Source: Bacillus testis (GTDB lineage Bacteria > Bacillota > Bacilli > Bacillales > DSM-1321). From it: a stretch of 34,147 nt of DNA. Positions 8,252 through 17,343 of the stretch are shown here, in pieces. A model generated the notes under the pieces. That model was not told the origin of the DNA. It saw nothing but the letters and a program-made list of their open reading frames with translations, and ran no database searches. The stretch lies in NCBI RefSeq assembly GCF_001243895.1, contig NZ_LN851186.1:1472174-1506320 (forward strand). Direction: 5' to 3'. The translations under genes were made by a program, and so were the position numbers. The stretch's first letter is position 1; each line of letters starts with the position of its first letter.

Positions 8252-8332
8252 ATGGAGCTTATGGGTAAAAGTAGAAGGAGCATAATTGTTAGACTCGTAG
8301 TGCAGCTAACATTCTCATTTCCCCCATTTTAA
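8252..8332 (+). CDS. Possible 26-residue basic peptide between two terminators
   Basis: ATG at 8252 has AAGGTG 7 bases upstream and opens a 26-codon frame beginning MELMGKSRRSIIVRLVVQ. The TAA stop lies in the first bases of the next terminator. The peptide has a basic patch followed by a hydrophobic stretch. The close fit of ribosome binding site, frame and terminator suggests an independent short transcript, either a small protein or an sRNA. I do not recognise it. It could be chance. Confidence 0.3.
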   Translation: MELMGKSRRSIIVRLVVQLTFSFPPF

Positions 8333-8359
8333 GCCGGCATATGCCGGCTTCTTTTTTTT
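8331..8359 (+). terminator. Strong terminator upstream of ykwC
   Basis: The perfect palindrome AAGCCGGCATATGCCGGCTT is followed by CTTTTTTTT, a textbook intrinsic terminator. It lies 170 bp after the ptsI terminator, so it probably ends a separate short transcript. Confidence 0.85.
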
Positions 8360-8471
8360 GCGGAAGTTGGGAATAGCGAGGGTACATAAATGGGCTGTAT
8401 GTTATAATATTGCTGATTAATGATATACATACTTATCTGAATAATTAGTTAAATAAGGAGAGGATGCAAGA

Positions 8472-9350
8472 ATGGGCAGCGTGGAAAAAAAACCGGTAAT
8501 CGGATTTATTGGAATAGGCGTAATGGGAAGCAGCATGGCTTCCAATCTTATGGATAAAGGCTATGACTTGATTGTGTACACTCGGACAAAGGAAAAGGCA
8601 GAAGAGTTGCTTGATAAGGGTGCTGAATGGTCTGAATCTCCAAGACTGCTTGCCCAATCGGCAGATGTGATCATTAGCATCGTCGGCTATCCTAAAGATG
8701 TAGAAGAAATTTACCTTGGAGAAGAAGGAGCGTTCCAATCTGCGCGTAAAGGCACAATTGTGATTGATATGACCACATCCAAACCATCATTGGCCAAAAA
8801 GTTATATGCGGAAGGCAAAAAGAAAGGTATATCGGTTTTGGATGCCCCGGTGTCAGGGGGAGATATTGGAGCCGAGAAGGGGACTCTTGCTATTATGGTG
8901 GGAGGAGAGAAAGAAGTTTATGAGAAGGCTTTGCCGATCCTCCAGGCCATGGGCACAAATATTGTCTATCAAGGAGAAGCCGGAGCCGGCCAGCATACTA
9001 AAATGTGCAATCAAATAGTGATCGCCTCTAATATGGTCGGAGTATGTGAGGCAATTGTTTATGCCGAGAAAGCCGGCTTGAATCCGCAGAAGGTTCTGGA
9101 CAGTATTTCGACAGGGGCTGCAGCAAGCTGGAGCCTTTCAAATTTGGCGCCGCGAATCTTGAATGAAGATTATTCGCCTGGATTTTTTGTTAAACATTTT
9201 ATTAAAGATATGCAGATTGCCTTGGAGGAAGCAGCTGAAATGGATATGAAAGTGCCGGGACTAACATTAAGCAAATCTATGTATGAAACCATCGCCAAGA
9301 AAGGGGAGGGAGACAGCGGCACACAGGCGCTCCGCAAATTCTGGGATTGA
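8472..9350 (+). CDS. ykwC: NAD(P)-dependent beta-hydroxyacid dehydrogenase (3-hydroxyisobutyrate dehydrogenase family)
   Basis: A cytoplasmic oxidoreductase of 292 residues, normal for the family, that should oxidise or reduce a small beta-hydroxy acid using NAD(P). The N-terminal Rossmann fold has GFIGIGVMG (GxGxxG, residues 11-19). The substrate motif DAPVSGG lies at 124-130, and the catalytic lysine is Lys177 in GAGQHTKMCNQ. The C-terminal helical domain is complete. The exact substrate is not known. In B. subtilis ykwC lies shortly after ptsHI, as here. ATG at 8472 is preceded by AAGGAGAGG. The gene stands between two terminators, so it is monocistronic. Confidence 0.92.
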   Translation: MGSVEKKPVIGFIGIGVMGSSMASNLMDKGYDLIVYTRTKEKAEELLDKGAEWSESPRLLAQSADVIISIVGYPKDVEEIYLGEEGAFQSARKGTIVIDMTTSKPSLAKKLYAEGKKKGISVLDAPVSGGDIGAEKGTLAIMVGGEKEVYEKALPILQAMGTNIVYQGEAGAGQHTKMCNQIVIASNMVGVCEAIVYAEKAGLNPQKVLDSISTGAAASWSLSNLAPRILNEDYSPGFFVKHFIKDMQIALEEAAEMDMKVPGLTLSKSMYETIAKKGEGDSGTQALRKFWD

Positions 9351-9375
9351 GCTGTTATTTGTTCTTACGCTGTTG

Positions 9376-9403
9376 AAAGAGCACATATCGTGCTCTTTTT
9401 TTT
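9376..9403 (+). terminator. ykwC terminator
   Basis: AAAGAGCAC pairs with GTGCTCTTT around a 5-base loop, and the T tract continues. It separates ykwC from the Wadjet operon. Confidence 0.85.
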
Positions 9404-9460
9404 GTGTGTGTCAATAAGTCTAGGAGCGGGGCAAATGCTATTTTCTTATAGTGGCTGCTT

Positions 9461-9469
9461 TGATATAAT
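9461..9469 (+). promoter_or_regulatory. Extended -10 promoter of the Wadjet operon
   Basis: TGATATAAT has a perfect -10 (TATAAT, 9464-9469) and the TG extension. A poor -35 explains why an extended -10 would be needed. It lies between the ykwC terminator and the jetD start at 9501, giving a leader of about 25 bases with AAGGGAG. Confidence 0.6.
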
Positions 9470-9500
9470 CGGAATGCGACAGGGAAGGGAGAAATCCTAT

Positions 9501-10551
9501 ATGAATGAAAACGGTGATAGACTTGAAGAGTTATTGACTTCTATGAGGTATACAAGCAAAAAGAAAAAGGTATATACGGCTGAATTGGAAAGTCTCCTGC
9601 AGATCAACCCGTTTCAGGGATATAACGACTTTTTTGAAGCCGTCCAAACAGCGATGGCTAAAGGCTTGTTAAAGGCTATAACCAATAAAAAAATGAATGC
9701 TAGAACGCCAGCTTTGCCGCAAGCTTTTTGGCTCATGCCGTATAAAGCAAAGGGGAGCTGGAGTACAATCGAAATGATGAAAATGAATGATCTTCTTTCA
9801 TTTACGTATTATGAAAAGTACCCGCAGTTCCAAACGGATGAACAATGGGACAAAATCGTTTCCGTTTATTCTTTTTTTGAAGGAGAAGCGTCCCCATCGG
9901 GAAGTGTCAATTGAAGAAAGAAGCCTGGAACTGTTTGGGCATGAAAAATACCTGACGGATCCGAAATTATTTCCAGCCGGCCCCCATTTTCTGGCCCGGC
10001 TTGGCCTTTCAGCTGGGGATATCCATGCAGTAAGTAAAAGCGAGCCTTTTATCTACTGGACAAAGTTGGGTAATAACTCCCAAGAGATCCGAAATGTATT
10101 AATTGTGGAGAATTTATCTTTCTTCCATACGGCCGTTTCCTTATTGGAGGAAGGCAATTTGGATTATAATCCGGAACTCCTCATATATGGGGAAGGAAAG
10201 AAGATCGAACGGAGCTTGTCTTTTTTTTGTAGACAATTCCCGAAGAACCGGCCATTATTTTGGTACGCCGGAGATCTTGACCCGGAGGGAATCAGCATTT
10301 ACATACGCCTAGTGGAAAAATTCCCTGAATTTCGCTTTGCCCTGGCAGTGTCCATCTATGAAAGGATGTTGCAGCATTCATCCTTGGCGAATGATGCAAT
10401 CGGCCAAATCAACAATGGGACGCATACAGAGTTGTTCCTGGAAGAATTCAGCTGGGAACTAAAGCAGGCAATGCGGCAACTGTTACTTAAGGGAAAGCGA
10501 ATACCACAGGAAGTATTGACAATAGAAACATGGAAGAGAGGATTGTCATGA
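9501..10551 (+). pseudogene. jetD: jetD, Wadjet TOPRIM-type nuclease subunit, interrupted by an apparent +1 frameshift
   Basis: JetD is the nuclease of the Wadjet complex, which cleaves plasmid DNA after loop extrusion by JetABC. The ATG at 9501 (AAGGGAG upstream) opens an N-terminal arm domain that stops at 9914. The rest lies in the +1 frame: VSIEERSLELFGHEK, then a TOPRIM-like domain with VEN (Glu at 10108-10110) and AGDLDPEG (Asp at 10273-10275 and 10279-10281). The frames join cleanly if one base is skipped in the T7 run at 9872-9878, giving SFLKEKRPHREVSIEERS and a normal length near 349 residues. This is a real mutation, phase variation, slippage or a sequencing error. The stop overlaps jetA by ATGA. 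Domain calls (DUF3322/DUF2220-like) are from memory. Confidence 0.8.
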
Positions 10552-12056
10552 AAGCAACATTAGACGGATTTTCGCAGAGGATGAAAAGGCTCAATCCTCT
10601 TTTTCATTTAGGGAAAGGAATGGAAGTAGGGAATCTGAAGCCGAAAATTCAGTCGATCCTCATGCAGGTATTATTGGAAATCTTTTATCGTGAATTGAAT
10701 GATGATGACCAGCGGCAAAAAACAGATATCCGCTTGATCATCCAGGAAGTGGTCGACATGATGGGGCTGTCGGCAGATTCCAAAACGATTGACCGAATGG
10801 TCAGCGGATTGCTGTATAGAGGCAAGGAAGAGGAAATGAAGCCTTTTGAAGCGGAATACTACAATGAAATGACGCAAACATGGGATACGCAGACTTTTCG
10901 TTATGTCACCATGGATGATCTACATACGGATTTGGAAAAAGGCCAAAGAACCGTTTATAAATTAACGGATGTGGCTCAGGAAATGATTTTTATGAGCCGC
11001 GAAATGGCAGAAGAGTTTTCCATTTCTATCGAACAGTTATACAGCATGCAGTTGATTAAAAACGGCAATTTCAAGAAAGCGACAGATAATCTGGACCTTT
11101 TGATATCCCGCGTTAAGCGCCTCATTAAAGGAGAACAAGCTTTCCAGAAGGAAATGAAAGAAAATCCGAAAATCCTTGTCCTGGAACAGGAACGGCAGAG
11201 AGAAGACCATAAAGATGCCATCGAATCTCAGTTTGAGGAAGAAAAGAAACATTTCCGAACGATTATGACTTTATTGGAACGGGCAAAAAACAAGGAAGAT
11301 TATAGCAAAGTGAAGGCTGAGCTTTTTTTCCTGCAAGATCGCTTTGAGCATGCACGCCAGCTTCACGACCATTTTGCCAAACTTGTCATTGAAAATATTT
11401 CAATTGAGCTTAGGTTGAAAGTGGAAAGGCCGTCCCTCTTCTGGGAAAGTTCCTTCATTTCTTTCAAGGAACATTATTACGAAGGCTGGTTTATGAAACA
11501 GGGAGTGGAAGATTTCTCATTGGTCGAGAAGATTCTGGGACCATTGTTTTCACCAAGGAATGAATTTATCTTGCCCCTCGATTGGGTGTGGGGAGAGCAG
11601 GAATATGAGGCGTTGGCAGAACAGGCAGACTTTGGCGATGAAGAAATCGAGGAAGAAGAAGAGTATCGATTAAAGGTAACGGATTGGCAATCGGTTGTCG
11701 GCGCATGGACATATGTATTCGACCATTTGAAGGAATTTGGCGAGTTTTCCCTTTCTTCGCTTGCAGATCTCCCCTACGAGGCACAGGATCAATGGTTCGA
11801 AGAAAGTGAGACATTGGACATGTGGATGATGTTTGACCGCAAGCCGCTAGTTATTGCTGTCTATGGAAAAGAAGAAGAATTATTGCATGATGAACGGGAA
11901 GTGCTTATTTCCAAATTGATGGCAGCAAATCCGGAATTCAGTTATTTTGAGGGGAAACAGATTTACACAAAAGTAGAGGAAGACAAATCGGCGATCACAT
12001 GGTACCATACCAAAATTTCACCATTCAAGCTATGCATAAAGGAGAATGACCAATAA
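10548..12056 (+). CDS. jetA: Wadjet protein JetA (kleisin-like, DUF5716 type)
   Basis: JetA is the MukF/kleisin-like subunit that bridges the SMC heads in the Wadjet loop extruder. The protein has 502 residues: an N-terminal winged-helix type region (MKATLDGFSQRMKRLNPLF and on), a central long helical segment at about residues 180-280 rich in Glu, Lys and Arg, and a C-terminal domain beginning near RPSLFWESSFISF. An acidic run (DEEIEEEEEY) lies near residue 370. The assignment rests on the resemblance to DUF5716 JetA proteins and on its position. I chose ATG at 10548, with GAGAGG 6 bases before and a 4-bp overlap with the jetD stop, over an in-frame ATG 18 bases earlier. Confidence 0.85.
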   Translation: MKATLDGFSQRMKRLNPLFHLGKGMEVGNLKPKIQSILMQVLLEIFYRELNDDDQRQKTDIRLIIQEVVDMMGLSADSKTIDRMVSGLLYRGKEEEMKPFEAEYYNEMTQTWDTQTFRYVTMDDLHTDLEKGQRTVYKLTDVAQEMIFMSREMAEEFSISIEQLYSMQLIKNGNFKKATDNLDLLISRVKRLIKGEQAFQKEMKENPKILVLEQERQREDHKDAIESQFEEEKKHFRTIMTLLERAKNKEDYSKVKAELFFLQDRFEHARQLHDHFAKLVIENISIELRLKVERPSLFWESSFISFKEHYYEGWFMKQGVEDFSLVEKILGPLFSPRNEFILPLDWVWGEQEYEALAEQADFGDEEIEEEEEYRLKVTDWQSVVGAWTYVFDHLKEFGEFSLSSLADLPYEAQDQWFEESETLDMWMMFDRKPLVIAVYGKEEELLHDEREVLISKLMAANPEFSYFEGKQIYTKVEEDKSAITWYHTKISPFKLCIKENDQ

Positions 12057-12790
12057 TGGAAATGGAAGCAGTAAAACGAGCGTCATCCATCTATTTCGCC
12101 TTGTTGAAAAATAAGGTGATCGAAGATACGGATGAGATGTATGAACATTATTTTGAGCCTACGACCCGGCAGCTGGTCGGAGTGATGGCAGACGAATCGG
12201 GTACGCAAATTATTGAAACGACTAAAAGGCTGCATTTGGTCACATCCTCCACCGGCTCTCTTTTTGCAACCAATTTTACGCACTTGAAGGATAAACATAA
12301 AAATATCGAGAACAAGAAATACTTTCATTTGGTATCCATCATTATTATGGCTTTTCTTTCCATAGTCGACCGGAATAGGGCGACAAGAATTGGTACAGAA
12401 CGTGAAGGAATCTCTTTTTATGCTCTTGAAAGAGGCGTCCATGATCTGATGCAGAAATGGGGAGTGCTGTTGAAGGATCACCCTGATTATGGTTTGGAAA
12501 AGAGGGTGGACATGAAGGAAGCGTATGACACGTGGATGAATATGGAGGTAGCGGATTACCAGCAATTCGATTACAAAAAAGGAAATAGGCGTTCACGGCT
12601 TGGTTTAATTAAAAATGCGATGAGCCTTTTGGAGGGAGAGGGGCTAGTGATCATCCTTGACCGCCATGATCTTCCGAAAGCCATGCCTAAAAGCGAGTTA
12701 TTCGAGCGGATCGAATATCTGTATCATGATGATGCCCGCTATGAAGAAATGAAATTACTCATGCAAACGGAGGTGCAGCAGGATGCCTAA
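12056..12790 (+). CDS. jetB: Wadjet protein JetB (MukE-like, DUF6063 type)
   Basis: JetB is the MukE/KITE-like accessory subunit that binds the JetA kleisin. The protein has 244 residues, cytoplasmic, with predicted tandem winged-helix folds and no catalytic motif. It includes KKGNRRSRLGLIKNAMSLLE and a C-terminal LFERIEYLYHDDARYEEMK segment like other DUF6063 proteins. Its start overlaps the jetA stop by one base (TAATG) and its end overlaps jetC by 8 bases, so the operon is tightly coupled. AAAGGAG precedes the start by about 11 bases. The name is supported mainly by context and length. Confidence 0.83.
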   Translation: MEMEAVKRASSIYFALLKNKVIEDTDEMYEHYFEPTTRQLVGVMADESGTQIIETTKRLHLVTSSTGSLFATNFTHLKDKHKNIENKKYFHLVSIIIMAFLSIVDRNRATRIGTEREGISFYALERGVHDLMQKWGVLLKDHPDYGLEKRVDMKEAYDTWMNMEVADYQQFDYKKGNRRSRLGLIKNAMSLLEGEGLVIILDRHDLPKAMPKSELFERIEYLYHDDARYEEMKLLMQTEVQQDA

Positions 12791-15700
12791 AATACACCGA
12801 ATTCGTATCGCCGGGTTGAAATATGATGGTATGCAGAAACAGTATGCAAACACGATTTTTGACTTTCATAACGATGAAGGAGCTACTAATGGGCTGATCG
12901 CCTTAATGAACGGCGGGGGCAAAGGGGTGCTGCTTCAGACGATTTTTCAGGTGCTGAAGCCGGGAACCACTTGGGGGGAAGAAAACAATCGGCATTACCA
13001 GCAATTTTTTTATAATAAACAAGAGCAATTCGTCCCTTATACCTTCCACGTGGCGATTGAATGGGAACTGGATGGTTCAGATAAGCGGCACTTGATTTCA
13101 GGCGGCATTTTCAGTGCAGCTAAAACCGTGAAAATGAGAGACGGGGACGAGGCGGAAGAGGATTTAAAAGAAGAAAGCATTACACCGATTTTTCATTTTT
13201 ATGCCAAAGAATTTGCGGTTGGAGAAGGCGTTGACCTTGCGGAAATCCCGCTTTACAAAGATGGCCAGGCGCTTTCCGCTGAAGAAGTCATCGGCGATTT
13301 CCTTCAATGGCAGGGATACTATATTTACAAAAAACCTGCCGAGCATTATAAACTGCTGTCCTCATACGGCATCAACCGGAAAGATTGGGACATCATTAAG
13401 GATATCAATCTGACCGAAGGAGGCGTCGGCAAATATTTTGAAGGTGCTGAAGACGACCATGCACTGTTCCAGAAACGCATCATCCCGACCGTCAGCCAGG
13501 TAATCAAAAAACATGATTCGCCGGAAGATGATTTGGTGGAAATATTCAAGAACCAAGCAAGCATCGCTAAAGACTTGCCGATCCTTCTTAAAAGGGAACA
13601 GGCCCATACGGAGTTTTTGAATCTAGTGATCCCATTCGAGCAAAGTGTGGAAAAAGCGCTGGAAAACGAAGAAAAAATGGAGGCCCATGTGCAAAAAGGA
13701 CGGCAAGTGCTGGCTGCGCTGGAATATGCCATCCAATCCGATGAAACAAGTTTAAAAGAAGTAGAGAAAGAGGTTGCCAGATTAGAATCGGTGTTAGCAG
13801 AATTGCGTTTTCAGAAAGATAATCTTGAATATGCCAAAATCCATCGCCAAAAAGAAGAGTTAGAGAAGTCTATCGAAACCAGCAAGGAGAAGCACCAAGC
13901 ATTGCTTGAGAAGCTAGCGGAATTGCGGCGCCAGAAAGAAGAGCAGGTATTGCTCATTTCTTTAAAGGAATGGGAAGAGATAGAGAATACCGTGCAAAAC
14001 CTTTTGAAACAGAAAGAGTCCTTGGAGCAAAGCGATCAATTAGTGGAAGTAAATGAACGAATGGACACATTAAAATCCTTGTCAATTGAACAATGGCAGG
14101 CAACACTCTCGAAAATCCAGGAAGATATCAAGCAATATGAAGGATTTAAGAAACATCTGTACAGATTGGAAACAGATTATAAACAAGCCTATCAGCACAA
14201 GGTGGCAGAGCTGGAAACAACGAAGCTGCAAATAAACCAATTGCAGAATGATATGGCAGACTTCGAAGCGTTCAGGGACCGCATCTATCACGAATTCGGG
14301 GATAAGGCGGCCTACGCATTTCCAGAGGTGCTTGAAGAATATCGAAAGAAAGTAATTGCCGCCCAGGAAGAAAAAGAGCAGTTGGAATTAAAGGAAAAAG
14401 AGTCCCAGAAAAAGCAGAGTAAGCTGGCTACTAATATTGGGAAGCTGCAGCAGATGATCGAAGGCATGGAACTGGCGATCAATAATAAACAAGAAGAACT
14501 TGGCCGGCAAATAGAAAAAGAAGAAGAACTTGCCCAAGGTCTTTATGCCATTTTCAAGAGGGAAGTCGGCACCCTTAATAGAAGCGGACTGTCCGTACAC
14601 ATGGATGAATTGGATGGCAAACTGCTTGATTTGGCACAGCAGCTGGAACATCATAAGCGCACGCTGTGGGAAGCCCAATTGGATCAATCGCTGAATGCCG
14701 AGTCTTTTTGGATACCCAACAAGGATATCAGGATCGTCAAGGAATGGATTGACGACCATACAGACATAGATGTTTTTTATGGCACACAGTTCCTGCAATC
14801 ATTGCCGGACGTGGAAAGAAGCGAATTGCTGGAATCATATCCGCTCTTGCCTTTTGGACTTGTGATGAAAACAGAAGAGCGCAAAGAATTAGAAACGAAA
14901 GAATGGAAGGACCTTCTTCTGAGAAGCCCGGTGCCTTTATTCGGGCGTGATGAAATGAAAGGGACGGCTGAGATGCCGTATTGGATTGTCCGGTCAGGCG
15001 AGCAGGAAATTGTTCTGGAAGATGCCAGCTTGGACAAATGGAAAAACGGAATAGCCCAGACGGTCGATTCCCAAGTGGCCACTATTGCCGAGCTTGATAA
15101 AAGCAGAAAGGCTTTGGGCGATTTTTGGAGAAAGCTTGATAAATTGAAAGACCAAAAGCTCAGTGATGAAATCAGTCTGGAATTGGAGACTGAAAAAAAG
15201 AGCGTGACGGAACAGCAGAATGTGCTGCAGAAGAAGATGAAAGACCAACAGGCAGAAATCGAAAGACAGTTGAAATTTTCCCAATCCGTCCGGTCTTTGG
15301 CCAGCTCCATCGCGCTTTTGCAAAAGCAAGTGGCCACTCTTGAAGAATATGAACAACAGCAGGCAAAATATGAAGAATGGCAATTGGCCGTGAAAAGTAA
15401 ACAGGACCGGCAAAACCAATTGGTTAGTGATCTGAAAATAATCGAAGGGAAACAACAGGATACCTTCCTTGCCAAAGATAGTTGGCACAGTACATATGTC
15501 AGCTGGAAAGTGGAATTGGAACATCAATTGAAAAAGGTCATGAAATTCCTCCCGGGCCAAGACTATCCTAACTTTGAAGCTGATGCTGAAGAATCGGAAG
15601 CCGAGCCGCAGTTGTCGTTGCATATTCTGGATGAGCTGTTGGTGATGATCCAGGAAATGGAGCAGCTTGAAAAGTCCAAGGAAGAGCGTGTCCAGGAATT

Positions 15701-17234
15701 GAAGGTTGTCCAGGCACAGCTTGAGCATTTTCAACAAACTAAAACAAAACATGAGCAGAAAATGGCGGACCGTACGAGTGAATGGAAAGCAACTGCTGTA
15801 CCGACTGAACCGGTATTAGTGCTGGAAAGGCAGTTGGAATCCCTCAAAAAAGAGGTGGCGGCCTGTGAAACAGAGGAGCGCGAACAAAGCGACGGTATCA
15901 AAACAACTATAGGAACATTGGGTGCGATTGTCCCGCAGCTGGAAAAATCGTCGAAAAAGGTGCAAAAACACGGGAAGCAGCCGGAAGAGTGGGAGGATCT
16001 CAATCTCGAGCTCAAGGAAATCCAGCTATCGCAGGAAAGCAATGAAACGCAGTCCGAATTGTCGGCGGCACAAAAACTCCTGGAAGAGACCCAAGAAAAA
16101 ATAAGGGGATATGAAAGCAATAAGAACACCTTATCCGCTATTCTAGAGGAGCCTCCTTCCCTCTGTATGCCGGAAGATCAAGAAGCCGTCCACCAAGATG
16201 CAAAAAAATGCGTGGATGACTGGATTCAGGAACAAAAAAAGGTCAATGAGACGGTGGAAGCCGGCCAGCTGGCGGTAGATAGAGCCCATAAAGACCTGAA
16301 GAAGGCGATTGAGGATAAGAATTGGGAGCCTCGTTTAAAGAAAGAGTGGCTTTCCTCCTTAAACTTGATGAATCTTAGACAGCATAAGAATATACATGTG
16401 GTCATTATCGGAATGAAGCGCTTCTCCATGAATGGTTTGGAACAGTTGGAAAAGGATAAAGAAAGAGCGATGAAGGCCCAAGAAATATGGGCTGTCCGCG
16501 CTTCGATGAAAGTAATGAAAATAGCTGGTTCCATCCGTATGATGGTGGGCAAGATGAAATTCAAGAATGAATCAGGCCATCAATTCCCGCTGGTGAAATT
16601 CAAGGAAGACATCCTTCCCAAGAAGGCAGAGGACGTTGAAGAGCTGCTTAAGCAGCATTTTGTCCATTCCATCGATCAGATTATTACTAAATTCGACAAT
16701 ATCGATGGGCAGAATAAAGAGCTTATGATGGACATTAAGAAGCATGTATCGGATGAAAAGATTCTGTTTGTGTCGCTCCGCAATCGCTATCCGGAATTAT
16801 TGGTATACAATATGAGAACAGACAACGCCTTTATGTATAAAGTGCCGAGCAAAGAGCATTATTCCACTTGGAGAACGATCAATCAAGGTTCCAAAACGAA
16901 GTCGGACGGCAGCGGCGGGCAAAAACTGTCAGCGCGAATGGTCATGATGATGATGCTTCTGTCTGTCAAAAATGAGACAGACCACCATTGGGTCACGTTA
17001 TTATGCGATAATCCATTCGGCCAGGCGGCCTCTACCCATGTCCTTGACCCAATCTTTACAGTGGCGGAAAAACTAAGGTTCCAATTGATTGTTGTGACAC
17101 CCCCGGAACTTGTTAAGACGGAAATAAGCCAACGGTTCAATGTCTTTTATAAATTAGATTTTAAACGAGTGAATGGAAAAGAAATCATCCATGATACGGT
17201 CGTCCCGATGTATCGTATCCAATCTCATTCCTAA
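12783..17234 (+). CDS. jetC: Wadjet protein JetC (SMC-like ATPase)
   Basis: JetC is the SMC-type motor that extrudes DNA loops and senses small circular DNA. The protein has 1483 residues. The N-terminal head holds a P-loop variant MNGGGKGVLLQ (Lys47) in place of GxxGxGKS. Long coiled coils span about residues 290-620 and 760-1230, around a hinge-like domain near 640-750. The C-terminal head has the signature SGGQKLSARM (1377-1386) and a Walker B LLCDNPFG with Asp1409 followed by Asn1410, where SMC proteins normally have Glu. ATG at 12783 has GGAGG upstream. Residues about 1190-1218 look unlike the surrounding coil. The operon ends after this gene. Confidence 0.92.
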   Translation: MPKIHRIRIAGLKYDGMQKQYANTIFDFHNDEGATNGLIALMNGGGKGVLLQTIFQVLKPGTTWGEENNRHYQQFFYNKQEQFVPYTFHVAIEWELDGSDKRHLISGGIFSAAKTVKMRDGDEAEEDLKEESITPIFHFYAKEFAVGEGVDLAEIPLYKDGQALSAEEVIGDFLQWQGYYIYKKPAEHYKLLSSYGINRKDWDIIKDINLTEGGVGKYFEGAEDDHALFQKRIIPTVSQVIKKHDSPEDDLVEIFKNQASIAKDLPILLKREQAHTEFLNLVIPFEQSVEKALENEEKMEAHVQKGRQVLAALEYAIQSDETSLKEVEKEVARLESVLAELRFQKDNLEYAKIHRQKEELEKSIETSKEKHQALLEKLAELRRQKEEQVLLISLKEWEEIENTVQNLLKQKESLEQSDQLVEVNERMDTLKSLSIEQWQATLSKIQEDIKQYEGFKKHLYRLETDYKQAYQHKVAELETTKLQINQLQNDMADFEAFRDRIYHEFGDKAAYAFPEVLEEYRKKVIAAQEEKEQLELKEKESQKKQSKLATNIGKLQQMIEGMELAINNKQEELGRQIEKEEELAQGLYAIFKREVGTLNRSGLSVHMDELDGKLLDLAQQLEHHKRTLWEAQLDQSLNAESFWIPNKDIRIVKEWIDDHTDIDVFYGTQFLQSLPDVERSELLESYPLLPFGLVMKTEERKELETKEWKDLLLRSPVPLFGRDEMKGTAEMPYWIVRSGEQEIVLEDASLDKWKNGIAQTVDSQVATIAELDKSRKALGDFWRKLDKLKDQKLSDEISLELETEKKSVTEQQNVLQKKMKDQQAEIERQLKFSQSVRSLASSIALLQKQVATLEEYEQQQAKYEEWQLAVKSKQDRQNQLVSDLKIIEGKQQDTFLAKDSWHSTYVSWKVELEHQLKKVMKFLPGQDYPNFEADAEESEAEPQLSLHILDELLVMIQEMEQLEKSKEERVQELKVVQAQLEHFQQTKTKHEQKMADRTSEWKATAVPTEPVLVLERQLESLKKEVAACETEEREQSDGIKTTIGTLGAIVPQLEKSSKKVQKHGKQPEEWEDLNLELKEIQLSQESNETQSELSAAQKLLEETQEKIRGYESNKNTLSAILEEPPSLCMPEDQEAVHQDAKKCVDDWIQEQKKVNETVEAGQLAVDRAHKDLKKAIEDKNWEPRLKKEWLSSLNLMNLRQHKNIHVVIIGMKRFSMNGLEQLEKDKERAMKAQEIWAVRASMKVMKIAGSIRMMVGKMKFKNESGHQFPLVKFKEDILPKKAEDVEELLKQHFVHSIDQIITKFDNIDGQNKELMMDIKKHVSDEKILFVSLRNRYPELLVYNMRTDNAFMYKVPSKEHYSTWRTINQGSKTKSDGSGGQKLSARMVMMMMLLSVKNETDHHWVTLLCDNPFGQAASTHVLDPIFTVAEKLRFQLIVVTPPELVKTEISQRFNVFYKLDFKRVNGKEIIHDTVVPMYRIQSHS

Positions 17235-17241
17235 CCGCAAC

Positions 17242-17270
17242 AAGCTGGAGAGCGTCTCTCCGGCTTTTTT
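17242..17270 (+). terminator. Wadjet operon terminator
   Basis: AGCTGGAGAG pairs with CTCTCCGGCT (one G-T wobble, 3-base loop) and is followed by TTTTTT, 8 bases after the jetC stop. Confidence 0.85.
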
Positions 17271-17343
17271 GCGCTGCCCGGGTTCATATATGCCAGGGGG
17301 AATTCATATATTTCAGCAAGAATACAAGAAGGGGGAGATCTAA

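Noticed and set aside
14777..15752. Overlapping minus-strand frames of more than 200 codons opposite jetC
   Set aside because: Phe/Leu/Cys-rich antisense of coiled-coil codons; no start signals; jetC is well supported.
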